In this document: piece by piece, positions 24,006 through 36,493 of the stretch
Position numbering within the stretch: the stretch's first letter is position 1
How the letters are laid out: the number at the start of each line of letters is the position of its first letter
NCBI GenBank assembly: GCA_013368325.1
Contig: JAACJK010000173.1
Location: 297,553-361,552 of the forward strand
DNA length: 64,000 bases
DNA from: Ephemerocybe angulata
Lineage: Eukaryota > Basidiomycota > Agaricomycetes > Agaricales > Psathyrellaceae
Direction of reading: 5' to 3'
The notes under the pieces: model-generated
Told to the model about the DNA's origin: nothing
Databases searched by the model: none
The model's input: only the letters and a program-made list of their open reading frames with translations
Translations under genes and position numbers: made by a program

Positions 24006-26914
24006 ATGGTTGTGGCAGAGTCAAGCAAACAGAAGGCGAAGAGTGAAAAGGCTCAAGGTATGCTTGGAGCTCAGCAGGGGTCACCACAGTGATTGACCTC
24101 CAAGCTTTTGTTCAGGTTTAAAGGACCTCTTGAAACCTCTCGAAAGTGCTACACACCACAGAAACCAATCCACCTCCCCACCTCAGGTCTCCTATCTCCC
24201 AAGCACACGACGCGAGGTTATCAAGAAGATTGTAACATGGGCAGACAGTCACCTCATCAATAGTCACATTTGCTGGCTCTATGGAAGCAAGGGATCTGGC
24301 AAGTCTTCCATTGCCCAGGAGATAGCTGAAAGCTTTGAGAAGAAGAAGCGACTGGCTGGAAGCTACTTCTGGTCTCAACACTCAGCGGAGGACAGGCGGA
24401 AATCAACTCAGCTATCCGGAACTTTGGCGTTCCAACTGGCTTCGTCGGTTCCCAAGACGGCACCTCTCATTGAAGCTGCTCTCGTGGAAGAGCCTGGCCT
24501 CCTCGATCCCTTCGTCTCCATTCCAACACAACTACAGCGTCTGGTATACGACCCAATCGCCAAGACTGCCAAGCCCGGGTTCACGACGATGGCGTTGAAG
24601 GGGACCCACCTCCTCGTCTTAGACGGGATCGACGAATGTCAAGATAAAGAGCGCCTTCTTGACTTCCTTGACCACGCGGGGAAATACTTCACGGACAACC
24701 CCACGGTTCCTCTTCGAATTCTCATCACTGGGCGGATTGACTCGCACTTCGCACTTCGGGCTGATTCTAACCTAATTCATCGCATCGACCTCGCCCAATA
24801 CACGTATAAGGAGGATGTCGGTGCTTACATTCAAGCCTCCTTTACCAAGCATTACGAAGCCGCAAAGCAGACCGGGACGGAGCCGACAAACTGGCCTTCG
24901 TCGGCAGACATCCGCACATTGGACGATATCGCCAACACCTCGTTCCCAACCGCGTCCGCTCTCATCAAATTCGTACTTCGACATGGCTCGGAGAACTCGA
25001 CAGCCATAGAGCCTCTTCCGCTCACAGATGCCCGGCTCGATGCTTTTTACACAGAGATCTTTGTTCAAGCACAGGAGCTCCCCCATTCCGCCAACATCAT
25101 ATCAGCCATCGCATTGCTTAAGACTCCAGTATCGGTCTCTGCTTTAGCCAAGCTCTTGGGAACCTACAACTACGTGGTCATGGATGTGCTCTCGCGCATT
25201 TCAGGCCTCGTTGACGTCCCAGGAACAGACGAACTTCCACTTTCGTTCTCCCTCCCAGGCGTCCGGGATTTCCTTTTAGACGAGACCAGATCGCAGTCAT
25301 TACACGTCGACCTCGCGGTGCTTAGGTCTTCAGCGTTCTCCTCTCTTGATACGGCCATCGCCTATTACGACGGCCTCTCTGAGGACAAATGGATGATGCC
25401 GTTACTGCCTGACCACATTCAAGACGCCATCGTCCAGTGGCCTCAGCACCTCGACCTCATCATGGAATCTGACTCCTCATTTGACATTGGGGGGTTCGAG
25501 AGCAGATGGGCAGTTATCCTCTCCCGTATCCAGTTCCTCCCCCAGTTCTCCACCGTTATTGCCATCCTTGCCTTGGCTAAGGAGCCCATACCCATCGTCA
25601 ACCTCCTCGCCATCCTCCAATCGGAGATGTCGGATATCTCCCTCATCCTCTACGGCCTAACACCCATCGTCAGACGGGGCTCCAGGACGTCGACAGCTCT
25701 TGAGCTGAGCGACCGAGTCTCGTTTAGACACAAAGCAGTCGCCGAATTCCTCCTCGATGGTGCCCGCGCACATCCACACGGTCTCTCTATCGCCCCTTCG
25801 GAATTCACGTTCCTCAGCCAGCGCTATCTCGATATCGTGTTCGGCCTTCCTATTTCGTTCATGAACGACAAATCCTTCCTCCCGACATGGCCAATCTTCC
25901 TTGCTCTCGCAGTAGAGCAAGATCCTTCATTCGATTTGGATTCCCTGGACGAGCCTTATAACCCGGTGAAGGCTCAGCAGGTGGCGCAGGTAGACTCGAT
26001 GCAGGGGTGGAAGGATGCCCTGACGATTATTTTAGAGGAAGACGAAGTCGACTTGTTCGCGCTGAATGTGGAGAAGGCAGCTCAGGCCATTGTTGCGAAG
26101 GTAAGCGGCTGCGCCGTGATGGTTGTATTCAGAGTCTAACCCCCATTTTTCTCCTAGATTCCATCAGCTTTCGACGATATAGAGGAATCGTACCTCGTCG
26201 CTGCTGAGCAACAGAAAGGACAGGTAAGTATGCTCGCTGCGCGAAATAACTGGACTCAAGCATTCCTCCCCTCATAGGTCATTGCCAGTCGAAGTCCGGT
26301 CTCCATCATCGAGATCCTGCAGGTTCGTTGCACCATGTAGTGAGACCACTTTGAACTAATTAGCTGAGGACCCTCCGTAGGGATTCCGCATCTTGCTCGC
26401 ACACAAGGGAGACTCCACTCGGCTATGCCTGCAAAGGGGTCGCAAGACCGGGATTCAGATCGAGCGGTATATCAAAGTATCAGGCGCGAACCGGTTCTTC
26501 CTCAGCCTCTATAGGCCCTTCTCTCCCCAGCAACCGAGAAGGTCACATACTTCGCCCCCCAGCACCCCACTGAGAGACCCTCGAAGACCTATGTCAGAGA
26601 TGGTTCGGTCAAGTTCTATGCCGCAGAGCCCCGTCCCTGTGCCGAGAACTCCGCAAACACCGGGACAAGGGCAATATACCCCAGCACCGGAGAGCCCCAT
26701 TCCTATACCGGCCACCCCAGCGCAAGCGGCAACACAGACGCAAGACACTCCGACACCAACGAAGAAGAAATCATCCCTCCTGCGGCCTCTGCGAAGCATC
26801 ATCTTCAAAACTTCGAAAAGTACCGGGGCAAAGGCCCCCCAGGCTCCCCTTCCGAGCACGTCCCAGAATATAGGTACCTCAGGTTCGCAGACAGGAGTTC
26901 TGATTCCAGCTTGA
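24006..26914 (+). CDS. STAND/NACHT-like NTPase with Pro-rich tail
   Basis: Signal-transduction ATPase of the kind used by fungi in non-self recognition and programmed cell death. Five exons fit exactly: 24006-24057, 24116-26100, 26158-26223, 26278-26322 and 26381-26914, giving 893 aa. The Walker A motif is WLYGSKGSGKSSIAQ and Walker B is HLLVLDGIDECQ, then ILITGRIDSHF as sensor-1 strand. Before the P-loop there are only about 60 residues, so no large N-terminal effector is present. After the NTPase come helical (winged-helix-like) regions. There are no WD40, ankyrin or TPR repeats. The last exon has a basic stretch followed by Ser/Thr-Pro repeats (SPVPVPRTPQTPG) and a Lys-rich patch (KKKSSLLRPLRSIIFK). 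Function beyond NTP-dependent switching is not deducible. Confidence 0.85.
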
Positions 26915-27054
26915 CCGTGAGCTCGTAGTATTCAATCCGGCCTTCGAATATATACCCGGTGGATATGTCTGCACTAATTTATACCCCTCCTAAACGACCC
27001 AGTGAAATTCTATGGCCAAGATTTGGTATGACCACATGACGAATTCTACTTCCC

Positions 27055-29366
27055 TTAGTTGAGCGCGATGATACTATGATAGAAAGGTAAGATGGGTGTT
27101 TGAGATAGTAGGCTAGGAGGTGAATTGATCTTACCTTGAAGCGGGGACGATTCCATCCGCTAGCGAAGTCGTGGCCGGTGTGTTACTGGCGGGACAAACG
27201 AGGCGCCTGACTAGAGTCGAAGGCTCTCTCAAGGAGTGAGGTGTGTATTCGGTATTCCATTCCTCACGACGCTGATTCCCAAAGCATTTCTGAAAGGCTT
27301 TCACGTCAGAACACTTCTTTCCGCTGGTTTAAATTTGATTGCATCTCACCTTCAGGAGGTCAAATTCCTTGTTGAAAAGCGGTACCGTCGTTTTGCTATC
27401 GAATAGTCCGAAGAAGTTGGCATTCGCCCCAGCGTTGACAGCCAGTCCCGCAATGATTTCGAAGCAACCACCGAGACTGGCGCTTCCACTCGTGGAAACA
27501 GCTACTTTCGAACCTGTACCGCCTGCTGCTTGACGTATCGCAATCGCCTTTCCGACCTTCCTGCTGACAGTGCTGGGAGCTACCGAGGCCTGGGAGCTTA
27601 TGCGATTGACGGTTGCTGCAACTTGGGCTTGTCCCTCGAGGCTAAGCTTCATGGTTGCAGACGCGTCGAGCGCTAAGAAAACGGAGGCTTCCGCTATTCC
27701 TCCCAGGGCGTCGATGCCCAGGTTGAGACTCGGAATGAGGTGAGCAGTAACAGTCCCAGTTGCTTTGATTGACGGGCTCACAGACAACTTCAAAGCTATG
27801 GTCCCATCCTTAGTCTGCGTGTCGGAAAAAGTGGACATGTGAGACGTACGAGTATCTCCGATCGTGAAAGCACCACCCTGTGCTTGGGCTTTCTTGCTGT
27901 TTGGAGGGAACACCAGCGTTGCTTTATCAATCTTATAATTGATATCGACGCTCAAGTCGGCGTTAACATCAAGATTCGCGTTGGCCTGGGCGTCGATACG
28001 GAAGGAAGGGCCGATTGTTAGGACACTGCAGTATAGCAACCAGGTCAGCCTTGTGCTCGCATATCGTGAGGCATAGAGGGCACCCATACCCGGGGAAGGA
28101 GAGGCCTGGGATCCCTACTTCGACGAGCTTGATCTTTCCGGAGTCAACAGCTCCAGAAAGCCCTCCGTTGAGATTGATGGAACCACCGAGATCTGCTGTC
28201 AAGGCTGGGAGAAGAAGCAAGAAATGAGTTGGATCGTTGCTACCAACCGCCATTGGGACTCACTTGCTGTAACGGCGAAGTCCTTGATCTTGGGAGGCAC
28301 GATGGTGCCTTCTGCTGCAACTCCGATTGCAGCCAAAGCGTTTGCTTTGGCGGTCACGTCTAACTTGAGACGGCCTTCGAGCGGGGGACACGAGATCTTC
28401 TCGTCGAGAACATTGAAAGTTTTGCTGATGGAAAACGGATCTAAGGTCTTCGTCTTGTCGACACTCACGTCGTTGAGCTTTGTAACAGCTGAAGATCTCA
28501 CGTCACCCCATGTTCGAGGAAGCTACAGCTTGACGTACCACTGATTGCTTTCTTGACAAAACCAAATTGCCGCTTCTCAATCCTGCCCAGAGATTGGGGC
28601 GAGCCTTCTGCTCCAGGAACATTGGCGCCTTGAATCGCAAAGCTGATGACCCCAATCCTGATTGAAAATCAATACGTGGTCAGCCCTCCGAGTAGCGTGC
28701 GGAAGAGAGACGCCCTACCGCGCGGTATCGACAGAAGAGAAATCTGTGTCGATATGTAGCGCCTTCACTTGAGGCTGAACCCCATCTCGCTTTACCAAGC
28801 GCTTGGCAATGTGTTCGGGAATGGACTGGTCGGCAGGAACCCAGGCTCGAGAGATGCGCGCGAACGCGTTTTGACCACACTACGCTGCCCATTTAGTAGG
28901 AGAGGGGGATTATAGGCTGGTACGTACTCGTTCTGGAAGACGAGCGATCTTTCCAACCGCGCCAATCTTGTCGTAAAGGTGAGCACATTTCGAGTCTCCT
29001 GTGCAAACGAGCCGGATATCCTGGGCGAGGGTATCCTTCTTGCAGTCAAGGATCTCCCATCCGGCTGCGGTTGTAATATCTGTGATGGAGCTGGAAGATC
29101 CCCACTGCTATGTATTGGCCCAGATTCAGATGATTGATTCGTTGGAACATACAATCTTTAGCGTTCCAGAAGATGTTCCCGCAGTAGGCAAGTCTGTAGG
29201 TTACCGTTTAGGTGGTGAGTTACATAAATATGAGCAACACCATAGCTAGAGGACAACACGCACCATAAAAGCATACTCCAGAAAGACAGGGCTTGCTCCA
29301 GTCATTGGTGGACCCTTGAGCAGTCCCAAGAAGAAATGAAAGCGTAACGACCGCGGTGAAAAGCAT
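27055..29366 (-). CDS. Secreted protein of unknown function, tandem paralogue 1
   Basis: Starts MLFTAVVTLSFLLGTAQGST, a clear signal peptide, followed by NDWSKPCLSGVCFY with two Cys. Downstream exons include WEILDCKKD, a VPADQSIPEHIAKRLVKRD segment with a dibasic site, and a long beta-rich region with alternating hydrophobics (TAHLIPSLNLGIDALGG, GCFEIIAGLAVNAGANANFF). The last exons are spliced at CTTCAAG|gtaaga and end SIIALN at 27055. No membrane segment follows the signal. The layout resembles fungal secreted proteins with uncharacterised beta-sandwich domains (possibly DUF7223-type, not verified). Its sister lies 772 bp upstream in the same orientation with the same exon structure. About ten introns; some borders are approximate. 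Confidence 0.75.
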
Positions 29367-30137
29367 TTTGCTTTGGAATGTAAAAGAGCGAATATAAATC
29401 GGAACCGCCCAGGGTTCAAAAAATAGAATGAAAAATGAAATAAGGAATGGAACGACGGGGACTGGATGCCCAACGTCAAGAGAAGAACGAAGTCGAAGAG
29501 GTAGGTGTAAGATTGGCCATAGAATGCATTTTATCTCGTATCAAGTCCGTAAACCCATGAATGTCGCCGAACGTTCCCTTGTGACGTGTGGCGAGACAGC
29601 CTCGTCGGTTGGCAAGGTAAACAACCTGTACCGATTGACTGTTTAGCAACGCCTGGCCCTGCCTATCAATCTCATAAGAAGCGCTGCATCGAACGTATGA
29701 TCATGGATTTATCAAAATTGTTGGGTGTGCGTTGGCGCCAAGCTTTTCAAGTCCATGTGGCCAGTCCTTTCGGTCGACAGGTGAATGCCTTGGAGATATA
29801 CAAGAATCTTCGGACACGCCGGTCGCTGCTGGTGGGGTTAAATACGCCATAGTGAGTTTAGATGGACACCAGGACATGGTGGAAGAAGCGAAATAGGTGG
29901 AAGATCGAATTCTCAACACCGTGCGAATATTAGCCAGCGCTAACGCTAAGCGCTCGATCTCCTGAACAGCTGCCCGTTAGCCAGGGTCGTTTGAAAGCTA
30001 AGGCATGCCTATATATTCAGACCTGAGAGATACTTTGAGTCTTTTACATCACAAGTCCAAGCCTGTACTACAATCAGACGCCTCACACCACGGTTTGAGG
30101 AGCTTAGGCTGAAGACCTCTTCTTCTTTCCTTTTACT
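29367..30137. other. Intergenic region between tandem secreted-protein genes
   Basis: Promoter of paralogue 1 (ATATAAAT near 29393) and terminator region of paralogue 2. No coding frame was found. A small palindromic stretch (agcgctaacgctaagcgct) lies near 29938. Confidence 0.4.
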
Positions 30138-32488
30138 CTAGCAGGCATAATTATAACTCAGTTCAGTGACAGGAAGTAGGCAGAAGAGGATACTTACCCA
30201 GAGGCAGAGATGATCTGGTTTACTAAAGACAGGGCATCGCCAACCTCAGCTGGAGGGCATACGAGTTTGTTGAGGATAGGCGGGAGCACCGAAGCACGGG
30301 TCTCGAGTCCCAGACCTCTCCGGGCAGCTTGAGGTTGTGAGCCAAAGCATTTCTAACTGCCCATCAGAACGCGTACATACAGACTGAGTTAGACAATGCG
30401 TACCTTGAATAGTTCAAATTCCGTGCTGAAAAGTGGGACTACGGTCTCCGTGTCAAATATATCGAAGAAGGCGGCATTGGCCCCGGCGTTAACATCCAGC
30501 CCAGCAAGAATCTCAAAGCAACCTGCAAAGCTACCACTAAGGTCTGTTGTATTGCCGGTATCGGTACCTGCAGCCGGAGCCGAAGCTTTCTGAGCCGCTT
30601 GATGCATTGCGATAGCTCTGGCGATCCTCCTGTTTACCGTACTACCTCCCGGGAGCTCTGAGAGGCGAGCGCCTGAGTTGGAGTTGGATCCATAGGGAAC
30701 GGCTCTGCGATTTGCCCGCCTCACAGTGGTGTTTACTTGAGCTTGGGATTGCAGACTGAGCTCCAGTGTAGCCGATGCGTCAAGCTCGAGGAAGATCGAC
30801 GCTTCGGCTACTCCTCCTAGTGCGTCGATGCCTAAGTTGAGGCTAGGAATCAAATGTGCTGCGAGAGAGCCAGTTAAATTGACCAAGGGGCTGACAGAAA
30901 GATCCAAAGCTATGACACATCCGGTGTAAGCGAGGTGTTTCCACTAACAGAAGCAGTTCGCACGCACGGGTATCTTTGAGGTGGAAGGCACCATCCTGCT
31001 CCTGTGTTTCCTTGGCGTTGGGTGGAAAGACCAGTGATGCTTTGTCAACTTTGTAATTCACACCGACCTTCAAGTCTGCGTTTATATCGAGGTTGGCAGT
31101 GGCTTGAGCTTCGACTTTGAACGAGGGTCCAACTGTCAAAATTCTGTTCGGGCCTCTACCATTAGGAATTCCGTGCCGTGTCTGATCAACTCGGGAAGAC
31201 GCACCCAGGAAAGGCAAGCCCAGGAACGCCTACTTCGAACAGCGGAATTCTTTCGGATTCGATCGAGCCAGAAAGTCCACCTTTCAAGACGATCTCACCG
31301 TTGATATCTGCCGAAAGGGCTTCACAAAGATATTAGCAAACTTCCTCCATTGACCAAGGATGGACGTACTGGAAGTGACTGAGAACTTGTCAATCTTCGG
31401 GGGGACTATAGTCCCTTCTGCTACGACTCCGATAGCTGCCATTGCATGCGCTTTGGCGGTGACGTCAACTTTCAGACTTACATCCACGGGTGGACAGGAC
31501 AGGGTCTCGTTAAGTATGTTGAACGACTTGTCAATCGAGAATGGAGGAAGGGTCGTGCTCTCGTTGACGTTTACATTGTTGAGGTCAGATACACCTGGGG
31601 CATCCGTGAGCAACTGCACGTAGGAGGCGTCCGTATACCGGCTTACCGTCGGCCGCCTTCTTGAGGACGTCTCCAACAATATCAATCTGTCTCTTCTGTA
31701 GAAGCTTGGCTGAAGAGGAGGCCGAAGCCACCGCTCCTGGAACATTGGCACCTTGAATTGAGAAATTGACAACTCCAACTCTGCAACCGATAAATATGAG
31801 TTAGATGCCTTGCTAGTACTGCCGGGGTTACCTTGAGGCGTCAACAGCGGCAAAGTTGGTGTCAATGTGCAGAGCTTGCACTTGCGGTTGCTCCCCATGA
31901 TCTCGCTTCGCCATGCGCCTGGAGATACTCTCGGGGATAGACTGGTCTTCAGGGACCCACGCTCGAGAGATGTGTGCAAACGCATTCTGCCCACACTGCA
32001 GTTTACCGAACTAATTCAGCTTTCCCGTCTATTCTCCTTTTCGAGAGACGCACGCTTTCAGGTAAACGTGCAATCTTGCCCACCGCGCCAATGGTGTCAT
32101 AGAGACGAGAGCAGTCCGACTCGCTGCCGCTGCAAACGAGGCGGATATCTTGGGATAGGCTGTCCTTCTTGCAGTCAAGGATTTCCCATCCTGCAGCAGA
32201 AGTTATGTCGGCTATTGACTCGGTAGCGCCCCACTGGTAAGATACCAAATGATAAGTCTCGTCAACGGGGTTTGCTCTGAACATCATACGTACTATTTTC
32301 AGGGTGCCCGACGCCGCTGTGTCGGAGGTAGGAAGATCTGAGAAGTTTTTGTAAGAACCCATTCCTTATCGAGAAAAACCATGCCCACCGTAGAAACAGA
32401 CTCCTGAGAGACAGGGTTTACTCCAGTCGTTCGCTGCGCCATGCGCGGCTCCAATAAGCGCCAAGAAAACGAACGAGGAGGAAAACAT
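30138..32488 (-). CDS. Secreted protein of unknown function, tandem paralogue 2
   Basis: Starts MFSSSFVFLALIGAAHGA (signal peptide), then NDWSKPCLSGVCFY, identical to its neighbour over 14 residues. Further matching blocks: WEILDCKKDSLSQDIRLVC, SIPESISRRMAKRDH, SCPPVDVSLKVDVTAKAHAM, VEGTIVPPKI-like, TVGPSFKVEAQATANLDINA, VFPPNAKETQEQDGAF, AHLIPSLNLGIDALGGVAEA and GCFEILAGLDVNAGANAAFF. The last exon, joined by GG|TTATAAT, ends YNYAC at 30138, unlike the SIIALN end of paralogue 1. Cysteines in shared blocks suggest conserved disulfides. Extracellular or cell-wall location is inferred from the signal peptide; function is unknown. Confidence 0.75.
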
Positions 32489-33362
32489 TCTGATAGAGAG
32501 TAAAATTGACCTGCCTGGGTCGAAAAAGAGGCGCGAAAGAAGAACGAAAGAAAATGAAAAGGGAAGAAAAAGACGGGGACTTGTTGCCCTGCGCCTGAGT
32601 TGGAAGAACGAAGATCGAAAGTGGGTGCAGGCCAAGCATGGGGAAAACGAATATATATGTACGACCTTTGGCGAGGATACCTTGCGTGGCTATGTCAGAT
32701 GTTGACGTTGTGCAACACAGTTCGAACACACCGGCGCTCGTTGGTTGGCAAGGAAAGTCATTCGCTGATCAGTGTCGCCATACAATCCTGATGCTGGTAT
32801 TGGTCTTCTCACCGAATGTTAGCGTGCGCCGCAGTGTTGTCTTAGAAGAAATGCGAAGAACGTACACAGTGTGTCAGCGAGGGCAGATATGGCGAAGTTG
32901 AAAATTCTGGCTAGAACTTCCAGACTGTGGCCATCTGAGGCTCTAAGCCTCGTGTATGACAGTGCTCTCGGATACTACACCAGAACCGCTATTTGCCACA
33001 GGCCCTAGAACGCCATTCTGACCTTGCTCTCTCCGAAGCCACTGCATCAAGGGGCCTGTTACAGTGACGATGCACGACCTGGCAGAAGTGCAACGGCACC
33101 GTGGATTATACGAAGCGCAGCTTTGGTATGTTGTTGCTCGGCACTTTGTCAAAGCCGTTTAGCGAGGATTACAGCGATATCTGAGTCCCGTCGTGATGGT
33201 ATGAAACAAGCCGCAAGCGAGACATCGAAAAAGGCAGTGGATTTGGTTTCTGACAGAGGTCGAGAATAAGGGGCTACTCAGTGGGTCGCAGCTAAATGCA
33301 AGTTAGGATAGGGACTAGTGTTAACCAATGGTCCTGGAAGGCAACAAAGGCATCATCCTCAA
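32489..33362. other. Intergenic region upstream of paralogue 2
   Basis: An AT-rich TATA-like tract (aatatatatgt near 32650) lies about 160 bases upstream of paralogue 2. No gene was found up to the tRNA. Confidence 0.4.
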
Positions 33363-33446
33363 TCGGGTATGGTGTAACGGCTAACATTGCCGCCTCTCAT
33401 CAGCGAGTGTTCGCGGCAGCTCGGGGTTCGATTCCCCGTACCCGAA
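33363..33446 (+). tRNA. tRNA-Glu (CTC) with a short intron, second copy
   Basis: Same stems, same anticodon loop (CTCTCA, anticodon CTC) and same T arm as the copy at 10640-10723. All differences lie in the intron after position 37 (TCAGCGAGTGTT against TCATCGAGTGAT). A TTTT tract follows. Flanks differ, so this is a dispersed gene copy and not part of a longer duplication. Confidence 0.92.
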
Positions 33447-33727
33447 TTTTGCTACATTGGCCTTGAGGACTTAGACGGGGCTGACTGTTTTTTTATAACT
33501 AAGTATTTCAACTTTTACCTGCGAGCAGACTCAGAATCGAATTTATCTCTGACTTCCAAAGCCCAAGATACTGTACATATTTCTCATCATCTTTACTGAC
33601 ACACTACCTACATACGTAACATGAACAGACATTGCATGAAGAAGTATCCGCCTGGCACCGTCCTCGAGCGGATGAAGATCATCGGGCAGAATGAAACCGT
33701 CTGCCGAGGGCGAAAGTTCAACCTGCT

Positions 33728-36172
33728 TTATATTCTTGAGAACTCTACAAAGCGCTCTGCCCAGGTATTATCCTGAAGAGCAGTCTGCCACGTAAAACAC
33801 CGTAAAATGTTATTTAGCCTCCAGAGCGCAGTAAAGACGAAGTGAATGGCCACGTACGTAGATATACCAATCTTCGTCACTCGGCCAGGATGGTAAGGCA
33901 GCTGAGGATGCTTTTAGGGGTGACCCGAGCCTCTGTTTTCTCAGAATTAGTTTTTGGTCTGTATGATCAGAGGCGTGCACCACTCGGACGTACATGGGGA
34001 ATTACGGTATGTTCCTCCCGTAATCTAAGATTTGTTTCCTTGAGAAGGGTCTCTAAGCCTTGTTTCTTCAGGAAAGATGCGAAGTGCTTGGAGTTCTCGT
34101 AGACGGCATCGAAATCGGGTTGTATCTTGTATAATAAAGTCTGGGTGTCCTCTAAGCATTGCAGTGAGTTCATTTCACGATCCCTCATTGTCTCGAAACA
34201 TACCTTTATTACGAACGTTAGCTGCCTTTAGATAGTCATCGGCATAAGTCTTTGTTATATCCGAGACTCGCTGACAGCGCGCACCTTGTGACGGCTCATC
34301 ACTTTTTTGGCTATCTCTACGACTGCGTCTGTATTAGATGCCCGTCCGTTCCTTTCGTTAATGAACCAGCTCATAAAGTACCCCACAACCACTGCATTAT
34401 TGCTCTCCGAGAGCAATGGCGCCCAGCTAGTGAGCGCAGCATGAAGCCCGATATAGGAGGAGTCAAAGAGATTTGAGAGGTCAATACGATCAAAGCGAAC
34501 AGTCGGAGGCAGGCCAACCGACTCCAAATGACCTCCTTGTATTCCTTTTGAAAGTGCGCACGCTTCAAGGTTGGATAGTTGAAAGGTTATCTTCAGCTTT
34601 CGTATGCGATTGGCGAGGATGCGGAGTTGTTTGGTCAAATAAAAGTAGAAGCAACCGTAGACATCCTCGGGTTGTGCGCCACATGCTTTCCCTGCTGCTA
34701 TAATCTCTCGGATACTGTCAATGAGCCGAATAAGTCAGTCGCAGGGGGAGGAAACTACAGATTTATAACTCACTCCCAACCCTCAAGTGGATCTGCAAAA
34801 TCTCGCAGCATCCAGCGCCCGTCTTCTGAGAACAATGTCCCGTTGGGAGTATTGAAATGAGAGTTAGGCGCACCGAACGGGAGGACAATCCCAAAGCGGC
34901 GGAACTCTTGCAGGGCGACCCTGTGCGAGGGTTTGAGTCGGAGATATTTTCTGTCCATGAAGTCGCGGCGCGACGGGGCCTGCCTCACCCTGTCGTACTC
35001 GTTCTGGGCATCGGCGACGGAAAGGGAGGAAGGGTCCAGGGTAGTAATGCGCATAAGCCTCTCCATCGCCTCAGGTGTATAACACCAAGATATCGTCGAA
35101 TGAAGTCCAACAGGGCGACTTGTAGTAAGCCGCTCCACCGGCCCATCAAGGAATTTGGCAACGGCCGTGGCCATTTGCACAAGGTATTCAGCAGGAATGA
35201 AGGTTGAGTACCAGAGATGTAAGACGACGTCGGCTGCCAGCTTTTCGTCAGGTATGGTTCCGAGAAGCGATAGCATGACGAGGTTACGGCAAGCAATAGG
35301 ACTTGTCCCATCGTTGAGCAAAACCCTAAGATGTCCAGAGTAAGTTTCTGGCAGGGAATTGACAGTCTTCACGACATCGCGCAGGTCTCCAGTGGCTGGG
35401 ATGTGCTTCGTTAGAAAATATGGGCCAAACAGCGGCACTTCAATTGGCTCGCTCACCGACGAATGCGATATTGAAATCCTTCGTAACATCGTTCTCATTA
35501 TCATGAAGATTGATGAGGTCCATCGCCGGTATATTACCCCAGCTATAATAGGTAAAAATCAGCTGCTGTCGTTGGTCAGTGAAGAAGGGTGCACAAACAG
35601 GCATATCCCTTTAAATGGCCCGTGCATTTGTTCTTGAAGTATATCCGATGCATTCATACCGTTCACAAACATGGGGCTGCGGCACTCTCTTAACCATGCC
35701 GGGTCCCAATCATTGGAACGAAGGGGATTCTTGCAGTCTGCGCCCAAGATGATTCATTAAATGTCCCCATAGTAGTACGAGAACTAGAGTGGCAGTACCT
35801 TGCTTGTGGAGCGACCAATGTGCCTTCTGGCATTCCTATGATGGAGTTGTGTTTTGAATGAGGAGAGAAAAAGAAATCAACAAGGTCAATCACCTTCGAG
35901 CAGTAAGACGTTAGCCTGCATGCTCCACACGCCATTTTACCAGCTCTATCACAAGCTGCATACAGTGTAGGCTGGACATTGGCACAGGGTAAGACCTCTA
36001 GAGGGGGATACTTTGGTACGGCCGTCTCCATCATCTCCGATAAAGCCTGTTGTCTGGTTTCATAGTCAGCGTCTGGGGCCAGTCGTTCCATCGCCACTTC
36101 AAGTTGAGTGACTCGTTGAGCCTCTTCCGGATCGGCGATGGTTGAGATCGTGCTTGGGGAAGGTCGATTCAT
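33728..36172 (-). CDS. MYND zinc-finger and DUF4470 protein, copy A
   Basis: Starts MNRPSPSTISTIADPEE. The zinc finger reads LPCANVQPTLYAACDRAG, CGACRLTSYCSK and, after an intron, ECQKAHWSLHKQ. The DUF4470 block follows with GDLRDVVKTVNSLPETYSG, RVLLNDGTSPIACRNLVML and the WYSTFIPAEY box, then YLRLKPSHRVALQEFRRFGI and LPFGAPNSHFNTPNGTLFS. A second helical module has GAQPEDVYGCFYFYL and SWAPLLSES. It ends WAERFVEFSRI at 33728. About eight introns occur in positions shared with the other copies. MYND fingers bind proline-rich partners; DUF4470 is known from the dynein assembly factor DNAAF3. Its role in fungi is unknown. More diverged than copies B-D (GDLRDV where the others have GDLRHV). Confidence 0.82.
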
Positions 36173-36493
36173 GACTTCAGTGAATAGCCAGGCTTTCAAT
36201 GCTTTGAATCTGTAGGTGGAGCAGACTCAGAGAGTGGAAAGCGGAACAAGAGACTGGCGTGGAAATTTTTAACCTTTATACAGTCTCTTGAAGGGACCGT
36301 GGACGGTGCCCACGGTGATCATGTGCGAGTGCTTCGTTCCGTATGAAGATAATTGGGCATTTATGTATGGCATGGCACTGGAGAACGTTCGAATCTGGAA
36401 GGTGAATTCCAATCGCACTGTCGCAGGCATAACGGAGGCATAAAAAAGGGCGTGTTACAGCACAGAACTACAGGTGCACTCGGATTACAGACA

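Noticed and set aside
18643..27054. Possible metabolite gene cluster (transporter, dehydrogenase, STAND NTPase adjacent)
   Set aside because: No backbone synthase, P450 or tailoring enzymes; the genes belong to unrelated housekeeping or signalling families.
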